From: Massilia sp. erpn
GTDB lineage: Bacteria > Pseudomonadota > Gammaproteobacteria > Burkholderiales > Burkholderiaceae_D
DNA: 64,000 nt
Direction: 5' to 3'
NCBI RefSeq assembly: GCF_024400215.1
Contig: NZ_CP053748.1
Coordinates: forward strand, 3,906,001-3,970,000
Part shown: one piece after another, positions 49,509 through 60,152 of the stretch
Layout: every line of letters begins with the position of its first letter
Numbering within the stretch: the stretch's first letter is position 1
Position numbers and translations under genes: made by a program
The notes under the pieces: model-generated
The model's database searches: none
Seen by the model: only the letters and a program-made list of their open reading frames with translations
Told to the model about the DNA's origin: nothing

Positions 49509-49584
49509 GTCCCCATCGTCTAGAGGCCTAGGACATCACCCTTTCACGGTGAGTACCGGGGTTCGAATCCCCGTGGGGACGCCA
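49509..49584 (+). tRNA. tRNA-Glu (TTC), copy 5
   Basis: Identical to the others, 52 bases behind copy 4 and followed by a terminator similar to that after copy 3. Confidence 0.97.
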
Positions 49585-49598
49585 AGAATATAAAGAAA

Positions 49599-49624
49599 AA
49601 GCCGCCTGCAGCGGCTTTTTTGTT
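49599..49624 (+). terminator. Terminator after tRNA-Glu copy 5
   Basis: AAGCCGCCTGCAGCGGCTT followed by six T, the same stem ends as the terminator at 44029-44051. Confidence 0.85.
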
Positions 49625-49653
49625 TTGCGCCTCCATCCGGTGGAATCGTCAAC

Positions 49654-50814
49654 ATGACCCAAGCAACAAGTCTTGCCCTGTTCTGCAAAGTCGTCGACAA
49701 CTACGGCGACATCGGTATCTGCTGGCGCTTCGCGCGCCAGCTGGCGCAGGAGCACGGCATCGCCGTCACGCTGTGGGTGGACGACCTGCATACCTTCCAG
49801 CGCATCTGTCCCGAAGTGCGGACCGGCACCGCCCTGCAGCAGATCGGCACCATCGCCGTGCGCCATTGGTCGACGCAGGAAGGCGAGTTCGCGCCGGCCG
49901 ACATCGCCGACATCGTGATCGAATTCTTCGGCTGCGAAATCCCGCCCGGCTATATCGCCGCCATGGCCGAGTGCGAGCCGCGTCCGGTCTGGCTGAATCT
50001 GGAAGGCTTGAGCGCCGAAGAGTGGGTGGAGGGCTGCCACACCTTGCCTTCCATGCATCCGCGCTTCTCGCTGACCAAGCACTTTTTCTTCCCGGGCTTC
50101 ACCGAAAAAACCGGCGGCCTGCTGCGCGAAGCGGCGCTGGAAGAAGAGTGCCAGCAATTCCAGTCCGACCCGGCCGCCATGGCCGCCTTCCTGACGCAAT
50201 TCGGCCTGACGCCGCAGGAAATCGCCGCGCGCAAAGTGACGCTGTTCTGCTACCCGCATGCGCCGCTGGCGCAGCTGTTCAAAGCCTGGGAAGAGGGCGA
50301 TGAGGAAATCGCCTGCCTGGTGCCGAAGGGCGTGGCCGCGCAAGCGGTGCATGCCTTCCTCGGCGAAGCGGCCAATCCTGGCGTCATGCGCCGCCGCGGC
50401 GCGCTCAGTGTGCGTGTGCTGCCTTTCGTGCCGCAGCAGGACTACGACAAGCTGCTGTGGGCCAGCGACCTGAATTTCGTGCGCGGCGAAGATTCCGTCG
50501 TGCGCGCCCAATGGGCCGGCAAGCCCTTTATCTGGCATATCTACCCGCAGGATGAAAACCTGCATCACAAGAAGCTGCGCGCCTTCCTGCAACGCTACGC
50601 GGCCGGCAGCGCCAGTCTCGACGCCTTTTCCCTGTACTGGAACGGTGCCCGTCCGCCAGGCGGCGCCGAGACGGCCGACTGGCCGGCGCTGTGGTCCGGC
50701 CTGCAAGCCGGGCTGCCGGCCCTGAATGCCCATTCTGTCGAGTGGCAGCAACATATGTGCGCTCTCGGTGATATGACGGGTAATTTACTGAAGTTTTCCT
50801 CCTCGCTGCGCTAA
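49654..50814 (+). CDS. earP: EF-P arginine rhamnosyltransferase EarP
   Basis: Protein of 386 aa of the EarP (DUF2331) family. It transfers rhamnose from dTDP-rhamnose to Arg32 of elongation factor P, which then rescues ribosomes stalled on polyproline. Features: [20 protein letters not shown] at the N-terminus, [18 protein letters not shown], and the nucleotide-sugar part with [20 protein letters not shown], including the catalytic Glu/Asp context. Just upstream of efp, its substrate gene. Confidence 0.96.
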   Translation: MTQATSLALFCKVVDNYGDIGICWRFARQLAQEHGIAVTLWVDDLHTFQRICPEVRTGTALQQIGTIAVRHWSTQEGEFAPADIADIVIEFFGCEIPPGYIAAMAECEPRPVWLNLEGLSAEEWVEGCHTLPSMHPRFSLTKHFFFPGFTEKTGGLLREAALEEECQQFQSDPAAMAAFLTQFGLTPQEIAARKVTLFCYPHAPLAQLFKAWEEGDEEIACLVPKGVAAQAVHAFLGEAANPGVMRRRGALSVRVLPFVPQQDYDKLLWASDLNFVRGEDSVVRAQWAGKPFIWHIYPQDENLHHKKLRAFLQRYAAGSASLDAFSLYWNGARPPGGAETADWPALWSGLQAGLPALNAHSVEWQQHMCALGDMTGNLLKFSSSLR

Positions 50815-50879
50815 GTTCGCCTGCGAAAACATGCTACAATGCGCGGTTACTGCAACCTACCTTAAGTACACTTTATCTT

Positions 50880-51455
50880 ATGAAACCTGCAAAAGAAATT
50901 CGTGTTGGCAACATCATCATGGTTGACGCCAAGCCCTTCATCGTGCTGCGTTCGGATGTTAACGGTTCGAGCCGCACGGGCTTCACCTACAAATGGAAGA
51001 TGAAAAATCTTCTGACCAATGCTCCGCTGGAAAACGTTTTCCGCGGCGACGACAAGTTTGACGTGGTGGTTCTGGACAAGAAGCCAGTGACCTACTCCTA
51101 CTTCGCCGACCCGCTGTATGTCTTCATGGATCAAGAGTACAACCAGTACGAAATCGAAGAAGAAAACCTGGGTGAAGCCCTGAACTACCTGAAAGACGGC
51201 ATGGAATGCGAAGCCGTGTTCTACGACGGCAAAGCCATCTCCGTGGAACTGCCAACCACCATCGCGCGCCAGATCGTCTACTCCGAGCCAGCCGTTAAAG
51301 GCAACACTTCGGGCAACGTGCTGAAAGATGCGCTGATCGAAAACGCCATCGAATCCAAACGTTTCACCGTTCAAGTGCCGCTGTTCGTGAGCCAGGACGA
51401 CGTGATCGAGATCGACACCCGTACCAACGAGTACAAGCGCATCGTGCGTAACTAA
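50880..51455 (+). CDS. efp: Elongation factor P (Arg32 type)
   Basis: Protein of 191 aa, three OB-like domains. The loop tip reads VNGSSRTGF with Arg at residue 32, the form rhamnosylated by EarP instead of lysylated by EpmA. It prevents stalling at polyproline stretches. An extended -10 (TGCTACAAT, 50832-50840) lies in the earP-efp gap, so efp may have its own promoter in addition to read-through. A strong terminator follows. Confidence 0.98.
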   Translation: MKPAKEIRVGNIIMVDAKPFIVLRSDVNGSSRTGFTYKWKMKNLLTNAPLENVFRGDDKFDVVVLDKKPVTYSYFADPLYVFMDQEYNQYEIEEENLGEALNYLKDGMECEAVFYDGKAISVELPTTIARQIVYSEPAVKGNTSGNVLKDALIENAIESKRFTVQVPLFVSQDDVIEIDTRTNEYKRIVRN

Positions 51456-51489
51456 AAAATCTCCCGCTGCCTTGGGCAGCCCGAGTCGA

Positions 51490-51520
51490 AAAAAAGCACG
51501 CCATCCGGCGTGCTTTTTTG
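51490..51520 (+). terminator. Terminator of efp
   Basis: AAAAAGCACGCC, ATCC loop, GGCGTGCTTTTTT. It starts about 35 bases after the efp stop. Confidence 0.9.
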
Positions 51521-51681
51521 CTTTCACAGCCGGTTGCGGATTTTCTTGCTCAAAAGCATCGAATACTGTCAAGAAATATTTTCTTTTGCATAGCAATATT
51601 GTTAAACAAGCTGTTATGCTAATGGTTTGCATTTATTGACAATGTGTTGAAATTTTGCGGTGTTCGTTAAGCGGAGACGGT

Positions 51682-53280
51682 ATGGATCGCAGGGATTTCG
51701 TTCGGATGGGTCTGGCTGCAGGCGGCGCAGCGACTTTAGGGCGGGCCGAAGGGGCCATACCCACCGCCAAGGCGGCGTCCTCCATCCTCGATGCCGGCAT
51801 CCTTCAGCAGCAGGAGCAGATGGCCGCCAACAAGCTCACCTCCCACTCTCTCACCTCGCAATACCTGGCCCGCATCGGCAGCATCGACAAGTCCGGCCCC
51901 CGCATCAACTCCATCATTGAAATCAACCCCGAAGCCCTGAAGATCGCGCGCGAGATGGACCGCGAGCGGCTGCTGCGCAAGCTGCGCGGCCCGCTGCACG
52001 GCATCCCCGTTCTGCTCAAGGACAATATCGCCACCGCCGACCGCATGAGCACCTCGGCCGGCTCGCTGGCGCTGGCCGGCATCCGCGCCGCGCGCGACGC
52101 CCATATCGTGGCCCAGTTGCGCGCCGCCGGCGCCGTCATCATCGGTAAGACCAATCTGAGCGAGTGGGCGAATATGCGCTCCACCCATTCCGTCAGTGGC
52201 TGGAGCGCGCGCGGCGGCCTGACGCGCAATCCCTATTCGCTCGACCGCAATTGCAGCGGTTCCAGTTCCGGTTCCGGCGCGGCGGTTGCCGCCGGCCTGG
52301 CCACGCTGGCGGTCGGTACTGAAACCGATGGTTCCATCGTCTCGCCGGCCTCGATCTGCGGCGTGGTCGGCATCAAGCCCACCATGGGACTCTTGAGCCG
52401 CAGCGGCATCATCCCCATCGCCCACTCGCAGGACACGGCCGGCCCCATGGCACGCAGCGTCACCGATGCGGCCCTGATGCTGGCCGCCATGACCGGCGTG
52501 GACGCCAACGACGCCGCCACCCAGGCCAGCGCCGGTAGGATCGGCGACTACGCCGCCGCCCTGCAGACCAATAGCCTGCAAGGCAAACGCCTGGGCGTGG
52601 CGCGCAACTTCTTCGGCACCAACGACGATCTGGATAACGCCATCGAAAAAGCCCTGGCCGTGCTGAAAGCCCAAGGTGCCGAGCTGGTGGACGTGACCGT
52701 GCCGAACACGGACAAATACAGTGCCTCCGAATTCGAAGTGCTGCTGCATGAATTCAAGTCCGACCTGGCGGCCTATCTGCAGGATTACGCGCCCAATGCG
52801 CCGGTCAAGAACATGGCCGACATTATCGCCTTCAACAAGCAGCACCATAAGCAGGAGATGCCTTACTTCGGCCAGGAGCATCTGGAAAGCGCCGAAAGCA
52901 AGGGAGGGCTGGACAGCAAGGAGTATCTGGAAGCGCTGGCCAACAACCAGCGTTATTCGCGCGACGAAGGTATCGACCAGGTGATGAAGGAACACAAGCT
53001 GGATGCGCTGGTCGCGCCCACCGGCGGCCCGGCGTGGCTGACGGACTTCATCAACGGCGACCATTACGGCGGCAGTTTCTCATCGCCCGCCGCTGTCGCC
53101 GGCTATCCGCACATCACCGTGCCGGCCGGCTATGTGCATGGACTGCCGGTCGGCCTGTCCTTCGTCGGCGGCGCCTACAGCGAAGCTGCCCTGATCGGCA
53201 TGGCCTACGCCTTCGAGCAGGCCACCCGCCACCGCCGCGCACCGCAGTTCCCGGCCAGCGTGTCGCTGGCGGTGCGCTGA
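51682..53280 (+). CDS. Amidase-signature family protein with Tat-like leader
   Basis: Protein of 532 aa from ATG 51682 (GCGGAG upstream). The N-terminus MDRRDFVRMGLAAGGAATLG is a twin-arginine-type leader. The amidase signature triad is present: Lys in VLLKDNIATA, cis-Ser in CSGSSSGSGAAVAAG, and nucleophile Ser in GTETDGSIVSPAS. It hydrolyses amide bonds in the periplasm; the natural substrate is unknown. AT-rich DNA with no gene precedes it. Confidence 0.9.
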   Translation: MDRRDFVRMGLAAGGAATLGRAEGAIPTAKAASSILDAGILQQQEQMAANKLTSHSLTSQYLARIGSIDKSGPRINSIIEINPEALKIAREMDRERLLRKLRGPLHGIPVLLKDNIATADRMSTSAGSLALAGIRAARDAHIVAQLRAAGAVIIGKTNLSEWANMRSTHSVSGWSARGGLTRNPYSLDRNCSGSSSGSGAAVAAGLATLAVGTETDGSIVSPASICGVVGIKPTMGLLSRSGIIPIAHSQDTAGPMARSVTDAALMLAAMTGVDANDAATQASAGRIGDYAAALQTNSLQGKRLGVARNFFGTNDDLDNAIEKALAVLKAQGAELVDVTVPNTDKYSASEFEVLLHEFKSDLAAYLQDYAPNAPVKNMADIIAFNKQHHKQEMPYFGQEHLESAESKGGLDSKEYLEALANNQRYSRDEGIDQVMKEHKLDALVAPTGGPAWLTDFINGDHYGGSFSSPAAVAGYPHITVPAGYVHGLPVGLSFVGGAYSEAALIGMAYAFEQATRHRRAPQFPASVSLAVR

Positions 53281-53306
53281 GAAGCTGAGGCGGCGGCTTT
53301 CGAGCG

Positions 53307-54716
<1,410 letters not shown>

Positions 54717-54818
54717 GGCGGATGAGGGGTAAAGGGCCGTTGCCATAGTCTAGCAAACTTGGCGGCGGGCCGGATGATGGGATTGGCGCTGGCGCGCCGC
54801 GTTGGATGAAGCGGCGCC

Positions 54819-55043
54819 TCAGTCCTTGCGCCAGACGGGCAGGCCGGTCAGGTCCAGATTCTCGTCGCGCTGCCAGACCGGGAGGCCGGTGGTGTCGGTC
54901 GGTTCCAGCAGTTCAAGCTGCTCCTGCTTCAGCGCGGGTCTTCTGGCGCGGGCCGGAGGAGGGCGCTTGGGTTCCGGTTCCATCGGCGCGGCCGGGTCAA
55001 AGCCGGGCAGGTCGAATGTCGCGATGTCTTTCTTGTCTCTCAT
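54819..55043 (-). CDS. Small protein with duplicated TGLPVW motif
   Basis: Protein of 74 aa from ATG 55043 (GGGAA upstream; a longer start at 55073 is in frame). An N-terminal MRDKKDIATFDLPGFDP, then a Pro/Arg-rich segment, and the C-terminus carries the motif TGLPVW twice (TDTTGLPVWQRDE, then DLTGLPVWRKD). No membrane segment. No family is recognised. The duplicated peptide suggests a linear binding motif. Confidence 0.6.
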   Translation of the reverse strand: MRDKKDIATFDLPGFDPAAPMEPEPKRPPPARARRPALKQEQLELLEPTDTTGLPVWQRDENLDLTGLPVWRKD

Positions 55044-55073
55044 TTCCCAAAGCGTTCTTCTAAAACGCGCCAC

Positions 55074-55109
55074 AAAAAAACAGAAGCCCGGCTGTAACAG
55101 TCGGGCTTC
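55074..55109 (-). terminator. Terminator of the AcpA-like gene
   Basis: On the minus strand, GAAGCCCGACTG, TTACA loop, GCCGGGCTTC, then seven T. It lies about 50 bases after the phosphoesterase stop. Confidence 0.85.
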
Positions 55110-55161
55110 GATTACTCAAGCGGCACGGAGTGTATCACAAACCCGTGCCGCCGTGGGCTTC

Positions 55162-56826
55162 TCAGCGGAAGGACAGCGCGCCGGTCAGGTCGCCCGGCGG
55201 CAGCGCGCCGCGTTCGGCGAAGGCCTTATTGCGCAGCGCCAGGCCTTCCAGCAGCGGCAGATCGTGCAGGCGGGTGATCAGGCGCAGGATGGACGTGGTG
55301 TCGTAGAAGCTGTGATCGACCGCGCCTTTTTTCGCATGCGGCGAAATGACAATCGCCGGAATGCGCGAACCTGGACCCCAGCGGTCGCCCTTGGGCGGCG
55401 CCACGTGATCCCACCAGCCGCCGTTCTCGTCGAAGGTCACGACAACGACCATATCCTTCCACTGCGGTGACTTCTTCAAGTGCTCCAGCACATTAACCAC
55501 ATGCTGGTCGCCCGATTCGATGTCCGAATAGCCGGCGTGCAGGTTCAGATTGCCCTGCGGCTTGTAGAAGGACACCGCCGGCAGCTTGCCCGCCACCACA
55601 TCGGCCAGGAAGCGGTTCGAGATCGGGCTGTCGCCCAGGCCGCCGTCGCGCAGATGGGTTTCGCGTTCCTTGCTGCCGGGCGCGAAGCTCTTGAAGTAGT
55701 TGAATGGCTGGTGGTGGTACTGGAAGTTCGGCTTGGAGCCGCCGCCCTTGTGGTCCAGCGCGGCCTGCCATGCGCCGCCATACCAGGCCCAGCTCACGCC
55801 TTTGCGCGACAGCAGGTCGCCGATGGTGTCATAGCTTTGCGGCGGCAGCGTGCTGGCATTGTCCGGATCGGCCAGCAGCGCATCGCCGCCGGCAGCGGGG
55901 CGGATAAAGCTTGGCTGGTACGGCGGCGCCATGGTGTTGACCGCGTAGCCGTCCGGCGTGATGGCGCCGTCGTTCACGTATTTGACGTGGCCGTCCAGGG
56001 CCGAGGCGTGGTTGTCCGAGGCGATGGCCAGGCGCGCGCCGGTCGGGCCGTCGCTGGTCACGGCGATCTTCTTCTTCGCTGCCGTATTCGGCGCGTTGAA
56101 GTATTCCGGCGTGCGGCCGGAGATCAGGAACTGGTGGTTCAGGTAGGAGCCGCCAAAAGCGGCCATGAAGAAGTTATCGCACAGCGTGTACTCGCGCGCG
56201 ACCTGCCACAGGCCCAGGTTCTTGCCGGTTTCGCTGTAATAGCCCATCACCATGCCGCCGGTATTGCCGTAGGCGGCAAAGCCGTCGTTCTTGCCGCCGT
56301 TGATCTGCATCTGGTTCTGGTAGAACAGATGCCACAGATCGCGGGTGATGACCGATTCCGGCAGCGGCTTGCCTTCGGCGTCGCTCAGCTTGAACGGGGC
56401 GTTCGGCAGATCCTTGACTTGGTCTTCTTTGAGTTCGTAGCGCTTGCCGGCGATATCCTGCGGCACCGGCACCATGCCGCCCCAGACTTTGGGCAGCTTG
56501 GGCAGGATCGAACCATCGAAATCGCGCTGCTGGTATTGGTGCGGCTTCAGCTCGGACATGGGCGAGGCCAGGCCGGGGAAGTCGGCGAACAGATTGTTAA
56601 AGCTGCGGTTTTCCAGATAGATGACGACCACGTTCTTGACGTGGGCCTTCAGCTTGGCATCCAGTGAGCCCTTCACTGGTTTGCTTTGCGCCGTTGCCGC
56701 GCCGACCAGACCAGGGACGGTGGTCGCCAGGCCGGTGGCTGCGGCGGCCTGGAAAATACGGCGGCGCGAGGGATTGGTGGGAAGATCGGCAGTGCCAACC
56801 TGCTGTTCGTGTTGTTGCTCTTTCAC
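55162..56826 (-). CDS. AcpA/phospholipase C-family phosphoesterase, Tat-exported
   Basis: Protein of 554 aa. The GTG at 56826 has AAGGAG upstream; the frame stays open further but has no better start. Twin-arginine leader SRRRIFQAAAATG, cleaved near AATAQS. Alkaline-phosphatase superfamily, PLC/AcpA branch: metal site VVIYLENRSFNNLFADFPG, middle GGSYLNHQFLISGRTP, and C-terminal TFDENGGWWDHVAPPKGDRW with metal-binding Asp/His. It hydrolyses phosphate esters in the periplasm; acid phosphatase or phospholipase activity cannot be told apart from motifs. Confidence 0.9.
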   Translation of the reverse strand: MKEQQHEQQVGTADLPTNPSRRRIFQAAAATGLATTVPGLVGAATAQSKPVKGSLDAKLKAHVKNVVVIYLENRSFNNLFADFPGLASPMSELKPHQYQQRDFDGSILPKLPKVWGGMVPVPQDIAGKRYELKEDQVKDLPNAPFKLSDAEGKPLPESVITRDLWHLFYQNQMQINGGKNDGFAAYGNTGGMVMGYYSETGKNLGLWQVAREYTLCDNFFMAAFGGSYLNHQFLISGRTPEYFNAPNTAAKKKIAVTSDGPTGARLAIASDNHASALDGHVKYVNDGAITPDGYAVNTMAPPYQPSFIRPAAGGDALLADPDNASTLPPQSYDTIGDLLSRKGVSWAWYGGAWQAALDHKGGGSKPNFQYHHQPFNYFKSFAPGSKERETHLRDGGLGDSPISNRFLADVVAGKLPAVSFYKPQGNLNLHAGYSDIESGDQHVVNVLEHLKKSPQWKDMVVVVTFDENGGWWDHVAPPKGDRWGPGSRIPAIVISPHAKKGAVDHSFYDTTSILRLITRLHDLPLLEGLALRNKAFAERGALPPGDLTGALSFR

Positions 56827-56897
56827 GCAGGGCTCCTTCTTGTTAGTGGTACTTCGCGGGGGAGTGTAACACTTGAGAAAGCTGAACGTGAAATCGG

Positions 56898-57488
56898 CTA
56901 ATACTGATTGACTGCGTGGCAAGGGTCTTGCGACAGCGTCACGCCGCTGCGGCCCGGCACCTCGCACAGATAAGCGCTGTAGGTATGGCCGCGCCGCTCG
57001 ACATCGCGCACCAGCTTCAGGCCTGGCAGCAGCGGGGTTTCCCGGCGCAGCAGCACGCTCCAGCTGGAGCGCGCGCCGCCGCTGATGCGATACAGCTTGT
57101 AATGGCTGCCGTCGCCGCTGCGCAGGCTGGCGACCGGCTCGTCCTCCGCTGTTTCGCTTTGCGCCAGCGCCGCCCGCAAGGGATAGGACGCCATGAAGAC
57201 GAAGGCCAGGGCCGGCAGCCAGGTGAGCAGGGCCAGTCCCGTCATCCCCGCCTGCCAGCCGCGCGCGCGGATGCGCAGCGTCAGCCAGCACAGAGAAAAC
57301 GGCAGCAGCATGGCAAGCGCCATCGCCGCCATATAGTTCAGCGGCGCGTAGTCGAACCGTAGCGACGCCGGCGCGAAAATCAGCGCGATGGCGGCAAGAC
57401 AGGCGCTCAGCAATGCGGCTGGCGCGATAAAGCGATGCGCCGGTTTCTGAAGCGGTATGTTTTGATATTGCATTGTGCTGTATGCCAT
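56898..57488 (-). CDS. Hypothetical membrane protein
   Basis: Protein of 196 aa (start 57488; MQYQN at 57473 is an alternative). Three membrane helices at about 22-42, 50-70 and 80-105, then a ~95-residue soluble domain (RSGDGSHYKLYRISGGARSS, LKLVRDVERRGHTYSAYLC) with two Cys. No family is recognised. It begins only two bases after the terminator of tRNA-fMet, so its promoter position is unclear. Confidence 0.75.
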   Translation of the reverse strand: MAYSTMQYQNIPLQKPAHRFIAPAALLSACLAAIALIFAPASLRFDYAPLNYMAAMALAMLLPFSLCWLTLRIRARGWQAGMTGLALLTWLPALAFVFMASYPLRAALAQSETAEDEPVASLRSGDGSHYKLYRISGGARSSWSVLLRRETPLLPGLKLVRDVERRGHTYSAYLCEVPGRSGVTLSQDPCHAVNQY

Positions 57489-57490
57489 AT

Positions 57491-57530
57491 GAAAAAAGCC
57501 GTTGATTCTGCTTGAGAATCAACGGCTTTC
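57491..57530 (-). terminator. Terminator of tRNA-fMet
   Basis: On the minus strand, AAAGCCGTTGATTCT, loop CAAGC, AGAATCAACGGCTTTTTT, a 15-bp stem with a T-run, just after the tRNA. Confidence 0.9.
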
Positions 57531-57537
57531 CGGTATC

Positions 57538-57614
57538 TGGTTGCGGGGACAGGATTTGAACCTGTGACCTTCGGGTTATGAGCCCGACGAGCTGCCAGAC
57601 TGCTCCACCCCGCG
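57538..57614 (-). tRNA. Initiator tRNA-Met (CAT)
   Basis: 77 bases on the minus strand, CGCGGGG acceptor with the unpaired first base (C1 against A72), anticodon loop CTCATAA with GGGCTCATAACCC stem (three G-C pairs), encoded CCA. These features mark initiator rather than elongator tRNA-Met. Confidence 0.95.
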
Positions 57615-57664
57615 TCTGAGGCAAGAATTATATACGGCTTCGATGTTCCGCGCAAGGGCCGCTT

Positions 57665-58825
57665 TTAGTTGGCGGCCTGCAAACGCCACAGCGAGGTGAC
57701 TTCGGCGGTGCGCGCGGCGTGCAGCGGGTCGCTGGCGTCGCTGGCGCGCGGATGCATGGGACGCACGTCGTGGCGCTCCGCCACCTGCAGGCCGGCGGCA
57801 GCAATCCACTCCAGCAGTTGCTCGCGCGGGCGCAGGCCCAGATGCTCGGCCAGGTCCGACAGGATCAGCCAGCCTTCGCCGCCCGGCGCCAGATGAGCGG
57901 CCAGGCCGTTGAGGAAGCCGCGCAGCATGCGGCTGTCCGGGTCGTACACTGCGTATTCGATCGAAGAACTCGGGCGGGCCGGCACCCACGGGGGATTGCA
58001 GACCACGAGCTGCGCCTGGCCGGGCGGGAACAGATCGGCTTCCATCAGCTCGACCTTATCCTGCAAATCGAGGCGCGCCAGGTTTTCGCGCGCGCAGCTG
58101 AGGGCGCGGCGGTCCTGGTCGGTGGCGATCACGCGGGCGATGCCGCGCCGCGCCAGCACGGCCGACAGCACGCCGGTGCCGACGCCGATGTCAAAGGCGG
58201 TTTCGGTCTTCTTCGGCAGCGGCACGTCGGCCACCAGCTGTACATACTCGCCGCGCACCGGCGAGAACACGCCGTAATGTGGATGGATGCGCGCGCCCAG
58301 CACCGGAATCTCGACGCCGCTCTTGCGCCATTCGTGCGCGCCGATCAGGCCAAGCAGTTCGCGCAGCGAGGCGATGAAAGGCTCGCTGCCGCGTCCATAC
58401 GCCTCATTGCAGGCCAGCTTCACGTCCGGCGCGCGGCGCAGGGGAATGCTGTAATCGGCTTCGAAGGGAATCAGCAGCATGGCCAGGGTGCGGGCGCGCT
58501 GCGATTGCGCCTGGCGATGCAGATGGAAGGCTTCGGTAAGCGAAGCGGCTGCCTTGGGCGACTTCTTCTTGCCCTTGCCGTGCTTATGGTCGGCGCGCCG
58601 CGCCAGCGCCTGCAGCAGCTGGCGTGCGTTCTGGAAGTCGCCGCGCCACAGCAGGGCTGTGCCTTCGCAGGCCAGGCGGTAGGCCGTGTCGGCGTTGGTG
58701 GTGTCGTCGGCGATCTGCACGCGCTTGGGCGGCGGCATGCCGCTTTCCGAGTGCCAGCGCGCCGAACGTTCCTCGCCGTTTTCGGTCCAGTGGATGAGCT
58801 GTGGCGTGCTGCTGTCGGTCTGCAT
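57665..58825 (-). CDS. Class I SAM methyltransferase (MTS domain)
   Basis: Protein of 386 aa. Residues 1-150 are unassigned and helical, with a Lys/Gly-rich patch (KHGKGKKKSPKAA). The C-terminal half is an MTS-type methyltransferase: motif I AFDIGVGTGVLSAVLA near 220, acidic ATDQDRRAL, and catalytic NPPW (CNPPWVPARP), the signature of enzymes that methylate an amide or base nitrogen (PrmC/RsmC-like). Target unknown. It begins 51 bases upstream (minus sense) of tRNA-fMet. Confidence 0.85.
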   Translation of the reverse strand: MQTDSSTPQLIHWTENGEERSARWHSESGMPPPKRVQIADDTTNADTAYRLACEGTALLWRGDFQNARQLLQALARRADHKHGKGKKKSPKAAASLTEAFHLHRQAQSQRARTLAMLLIPFEADYSIPLRRAPDVKLACNEAYGRGSEPFIASLRELLGLIGAHEWRKSGVEIPVLGARIHPHYGVFSPVRGEYVQLVADVPLPKKTETAFDIGVGTGVLSAVLARRGIARVIATDQDRRALSCARENLARLDLQDKVELMEADLFPPGQAQLVVCNPPWVPARPSSSIEYAVYDPDSRMLRGFLNGLAAHLAPGGEGWLILSDLAEHLGLRPREQLLEWIAAAGLQVAERHDVRPMHPRASDASDPLHAARTAEVTSLWRLQAAN

Positions 58826-58856
58826 ATCGGTTTGCGCGTATCAAGAGAGTAAACGG

Positions 58857-58887
58857 CGAAACCGCCTGCACGGGACAGGCGGTTTCG
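58857..58887 (-). terminator. Hairpin between two minus-strand genes
   Basis: CGAAACCGCCTG/CAGGCGGTTTCG, 12-bp perfect stem with a 7-base loop. No long T-run on either side, so it may be a weak terminator or a bidirectional attenuator. It ends the transcript of the DUF5610-like gene. Confidence 0.5.
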
Positions 58888-58929
58888 TGAGAAGCACGCA
58901 TTATACGTGCTGCGGGACCGGGATCCGGC

Positions 58930-59832
58930 TTAGTTCAGGACTTGCGGCGATTTCACGTCCTGGCTGGCATCGCTGGCGCGCTTGTCGGACGTGTCGGCGA
59001 CGGCGGGTGCGGCTGTGCTGGCGGCCGCTTTTTCCGGTGCCGCATCCGTTACTGGCAGGGCAGGGCCGGAAACGATCGGTTCCGGCTTCACGCTGCCGCG
59101 CTGCGGCGGCTTGGTCGGCGGCGCGTAGGTGTCCAGCACCTCCTTGTTCTTGACCAGGTCGAGCAGGCGCAGGGACAGGGTGCCGAGTTTTTCTTCGGGC
59201 TTGCCCTCGGCGCTGACGTCGGCCTTGAGCGGTTTTTCCATCAGCTTGAACAGGTCGGCCAGGCTGCCGGGGAAATCGATGTCCGGGAACTCGATGGTCG
59301 GCAGCGGCATGGCCGGGTTCTGGTCGGCGCCATCCTGGCGGCGTGCCGGTACGCTGCTGCTGCGGCCAGCGCTGGCTTCCATCTTGGCCTCGTACTGGAC
59401 TTCAATCTCAAAATCGAATTTACGGCCGTCGGCGGTGGTGATGGTGCCTTTGCCGAGGAAGTGCGAGTTCTCGTTGAGACTGAAGGCGGCGGCGTCGCTG
59501 ACGCCATCCGCGCCTTCGCTGTGCTGGATGCCGGCGGCGAACGAGGAGTTCACTTCCAGGCTCACCGAGTCATACGAGACGGTGGCGCCTTTCAGCGCGT
59601 CGCCGAATATATCCTTGGCAAACTTGCTGAAAAAGTCCTGCGCCATATCCAACGTGGCGTTGCCGAGCTTATCGACCCGCTTATCCAGGTCGATGCCCTT
59701 GCCGGGAATCACGGCGTTGCTGTTGGTTTCTGCTACGCCGTTTTGTGCGCGCGTGCCTTTTGCCTCGGCCTTGGGCGAGGCATTGCTGAGAGTCTGGTAC
59801 TGGCGTGGGCCAATAGGAGAGAGCGAGGACAT
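58930..59832 (-). CDS. Unrecognised protein, possibly DUF5610-like
   Basis: Protein of 300 aa from ATG 59832 (a TTG 12 bases earlier is in frame). Residues 45-165 form a compact domain: LDMAQDFFSKFAKDIFGDAL, SYDSVSLEVNSSF, and ENSHFLGKGTITTADGRKFD, with FEIEVQYE. The second half is low-complexity, Pro/Ala-rich, ending PQVLN. It may be DUF5610-like, but I am not sure. No signal peptide. Neighbours (zinc-ribbon protein, HEMAH protein) are in the same orientation with gaps of 30-80 bases. Confidence 0.7.
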   Translation of the reverse strand: MSSLSPIGPRQYQTLSNASPKAEAKGTRAQNGVAETNSNAVIPGKGIDLDKRVDKLGNATLDMAQDFFSKFAKDIFGDALKGATVSYDSVSLEVNSSFAAGIQHSEGADGVSDAAAFSLNENSHFLGKGTITTADGRKFDFEIEVQYEAKMEASAGRSSSVPARRQDGADQNPAMPLPTIEFPDIDFPGSLADLFKLMEKPLKADVSAEGKPEEKLGTLSLRLLDLVKNKEVLDTYAPPTKPPQRGSVKPEPIVSGPALPVTDAAPEKAAASTAAPAVADTSDKRASDASQDVKSPQVLN

Positions 59833-59907
59833 GATGGCAACCAAAAGGTGAGTAGGGTTATATCCTACAACGGCAGTTACAGCGATTTCTTTAGTGTTGG
59901 TGCGGTG

Positions 59908-60117
59908 TCAGTGATGGTGCGTCCACAAACCGTTCGAGGCCAGATAGGATTGCACGGCGTCGGCTTGGCCGATGGCGTGCAGTTTCACCTCGCCGCAGCT
60001 GCAGACGCCGGAGTAAGGCGTGATGTGGGAGCAGGCGGAGACTTTTTGCATGGAAACTTTTACGGCCTTGGCGCATTTCGCGCATTTGAAGGTCAGGGTG
60101 CGTGGTGCTTTCAACAT
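59908..60117 (-). CDS. Small zinc-ribbon-like protein
   Basis: Protein of 69 aa. Cys pairs CAKCAKAV and CSCGE, with Cys/His in SACSHITPY between, suggest a Zn-binding fold; the end THHH adds His residues. No family is recognised. Soluble and basic. It lies between the DUF5610-like and HEMAH genes. Confidence 0.65.
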   Translation of the reverse strand: MLKAPRTLTFKCAKCAKAVKVSMQKVSACSHITPYSGVCSCGEVKLHAIGQADAVQSYLASNGLWTHHH

Positions 60118-60152
60118 GATTGCTTTGGCGAGAGGACAAAAGCGGGATTTTA

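Noticed and set aside
56827..57624. N-terminal extension of the phosphoesterase frame to about 820 codons
   Set aside because: It would run through a separate membrane-protein gene, the tRNA terminator and the tRNA itself. The GTG at 56826 has a ribosome site and starts just before the Tat leader.
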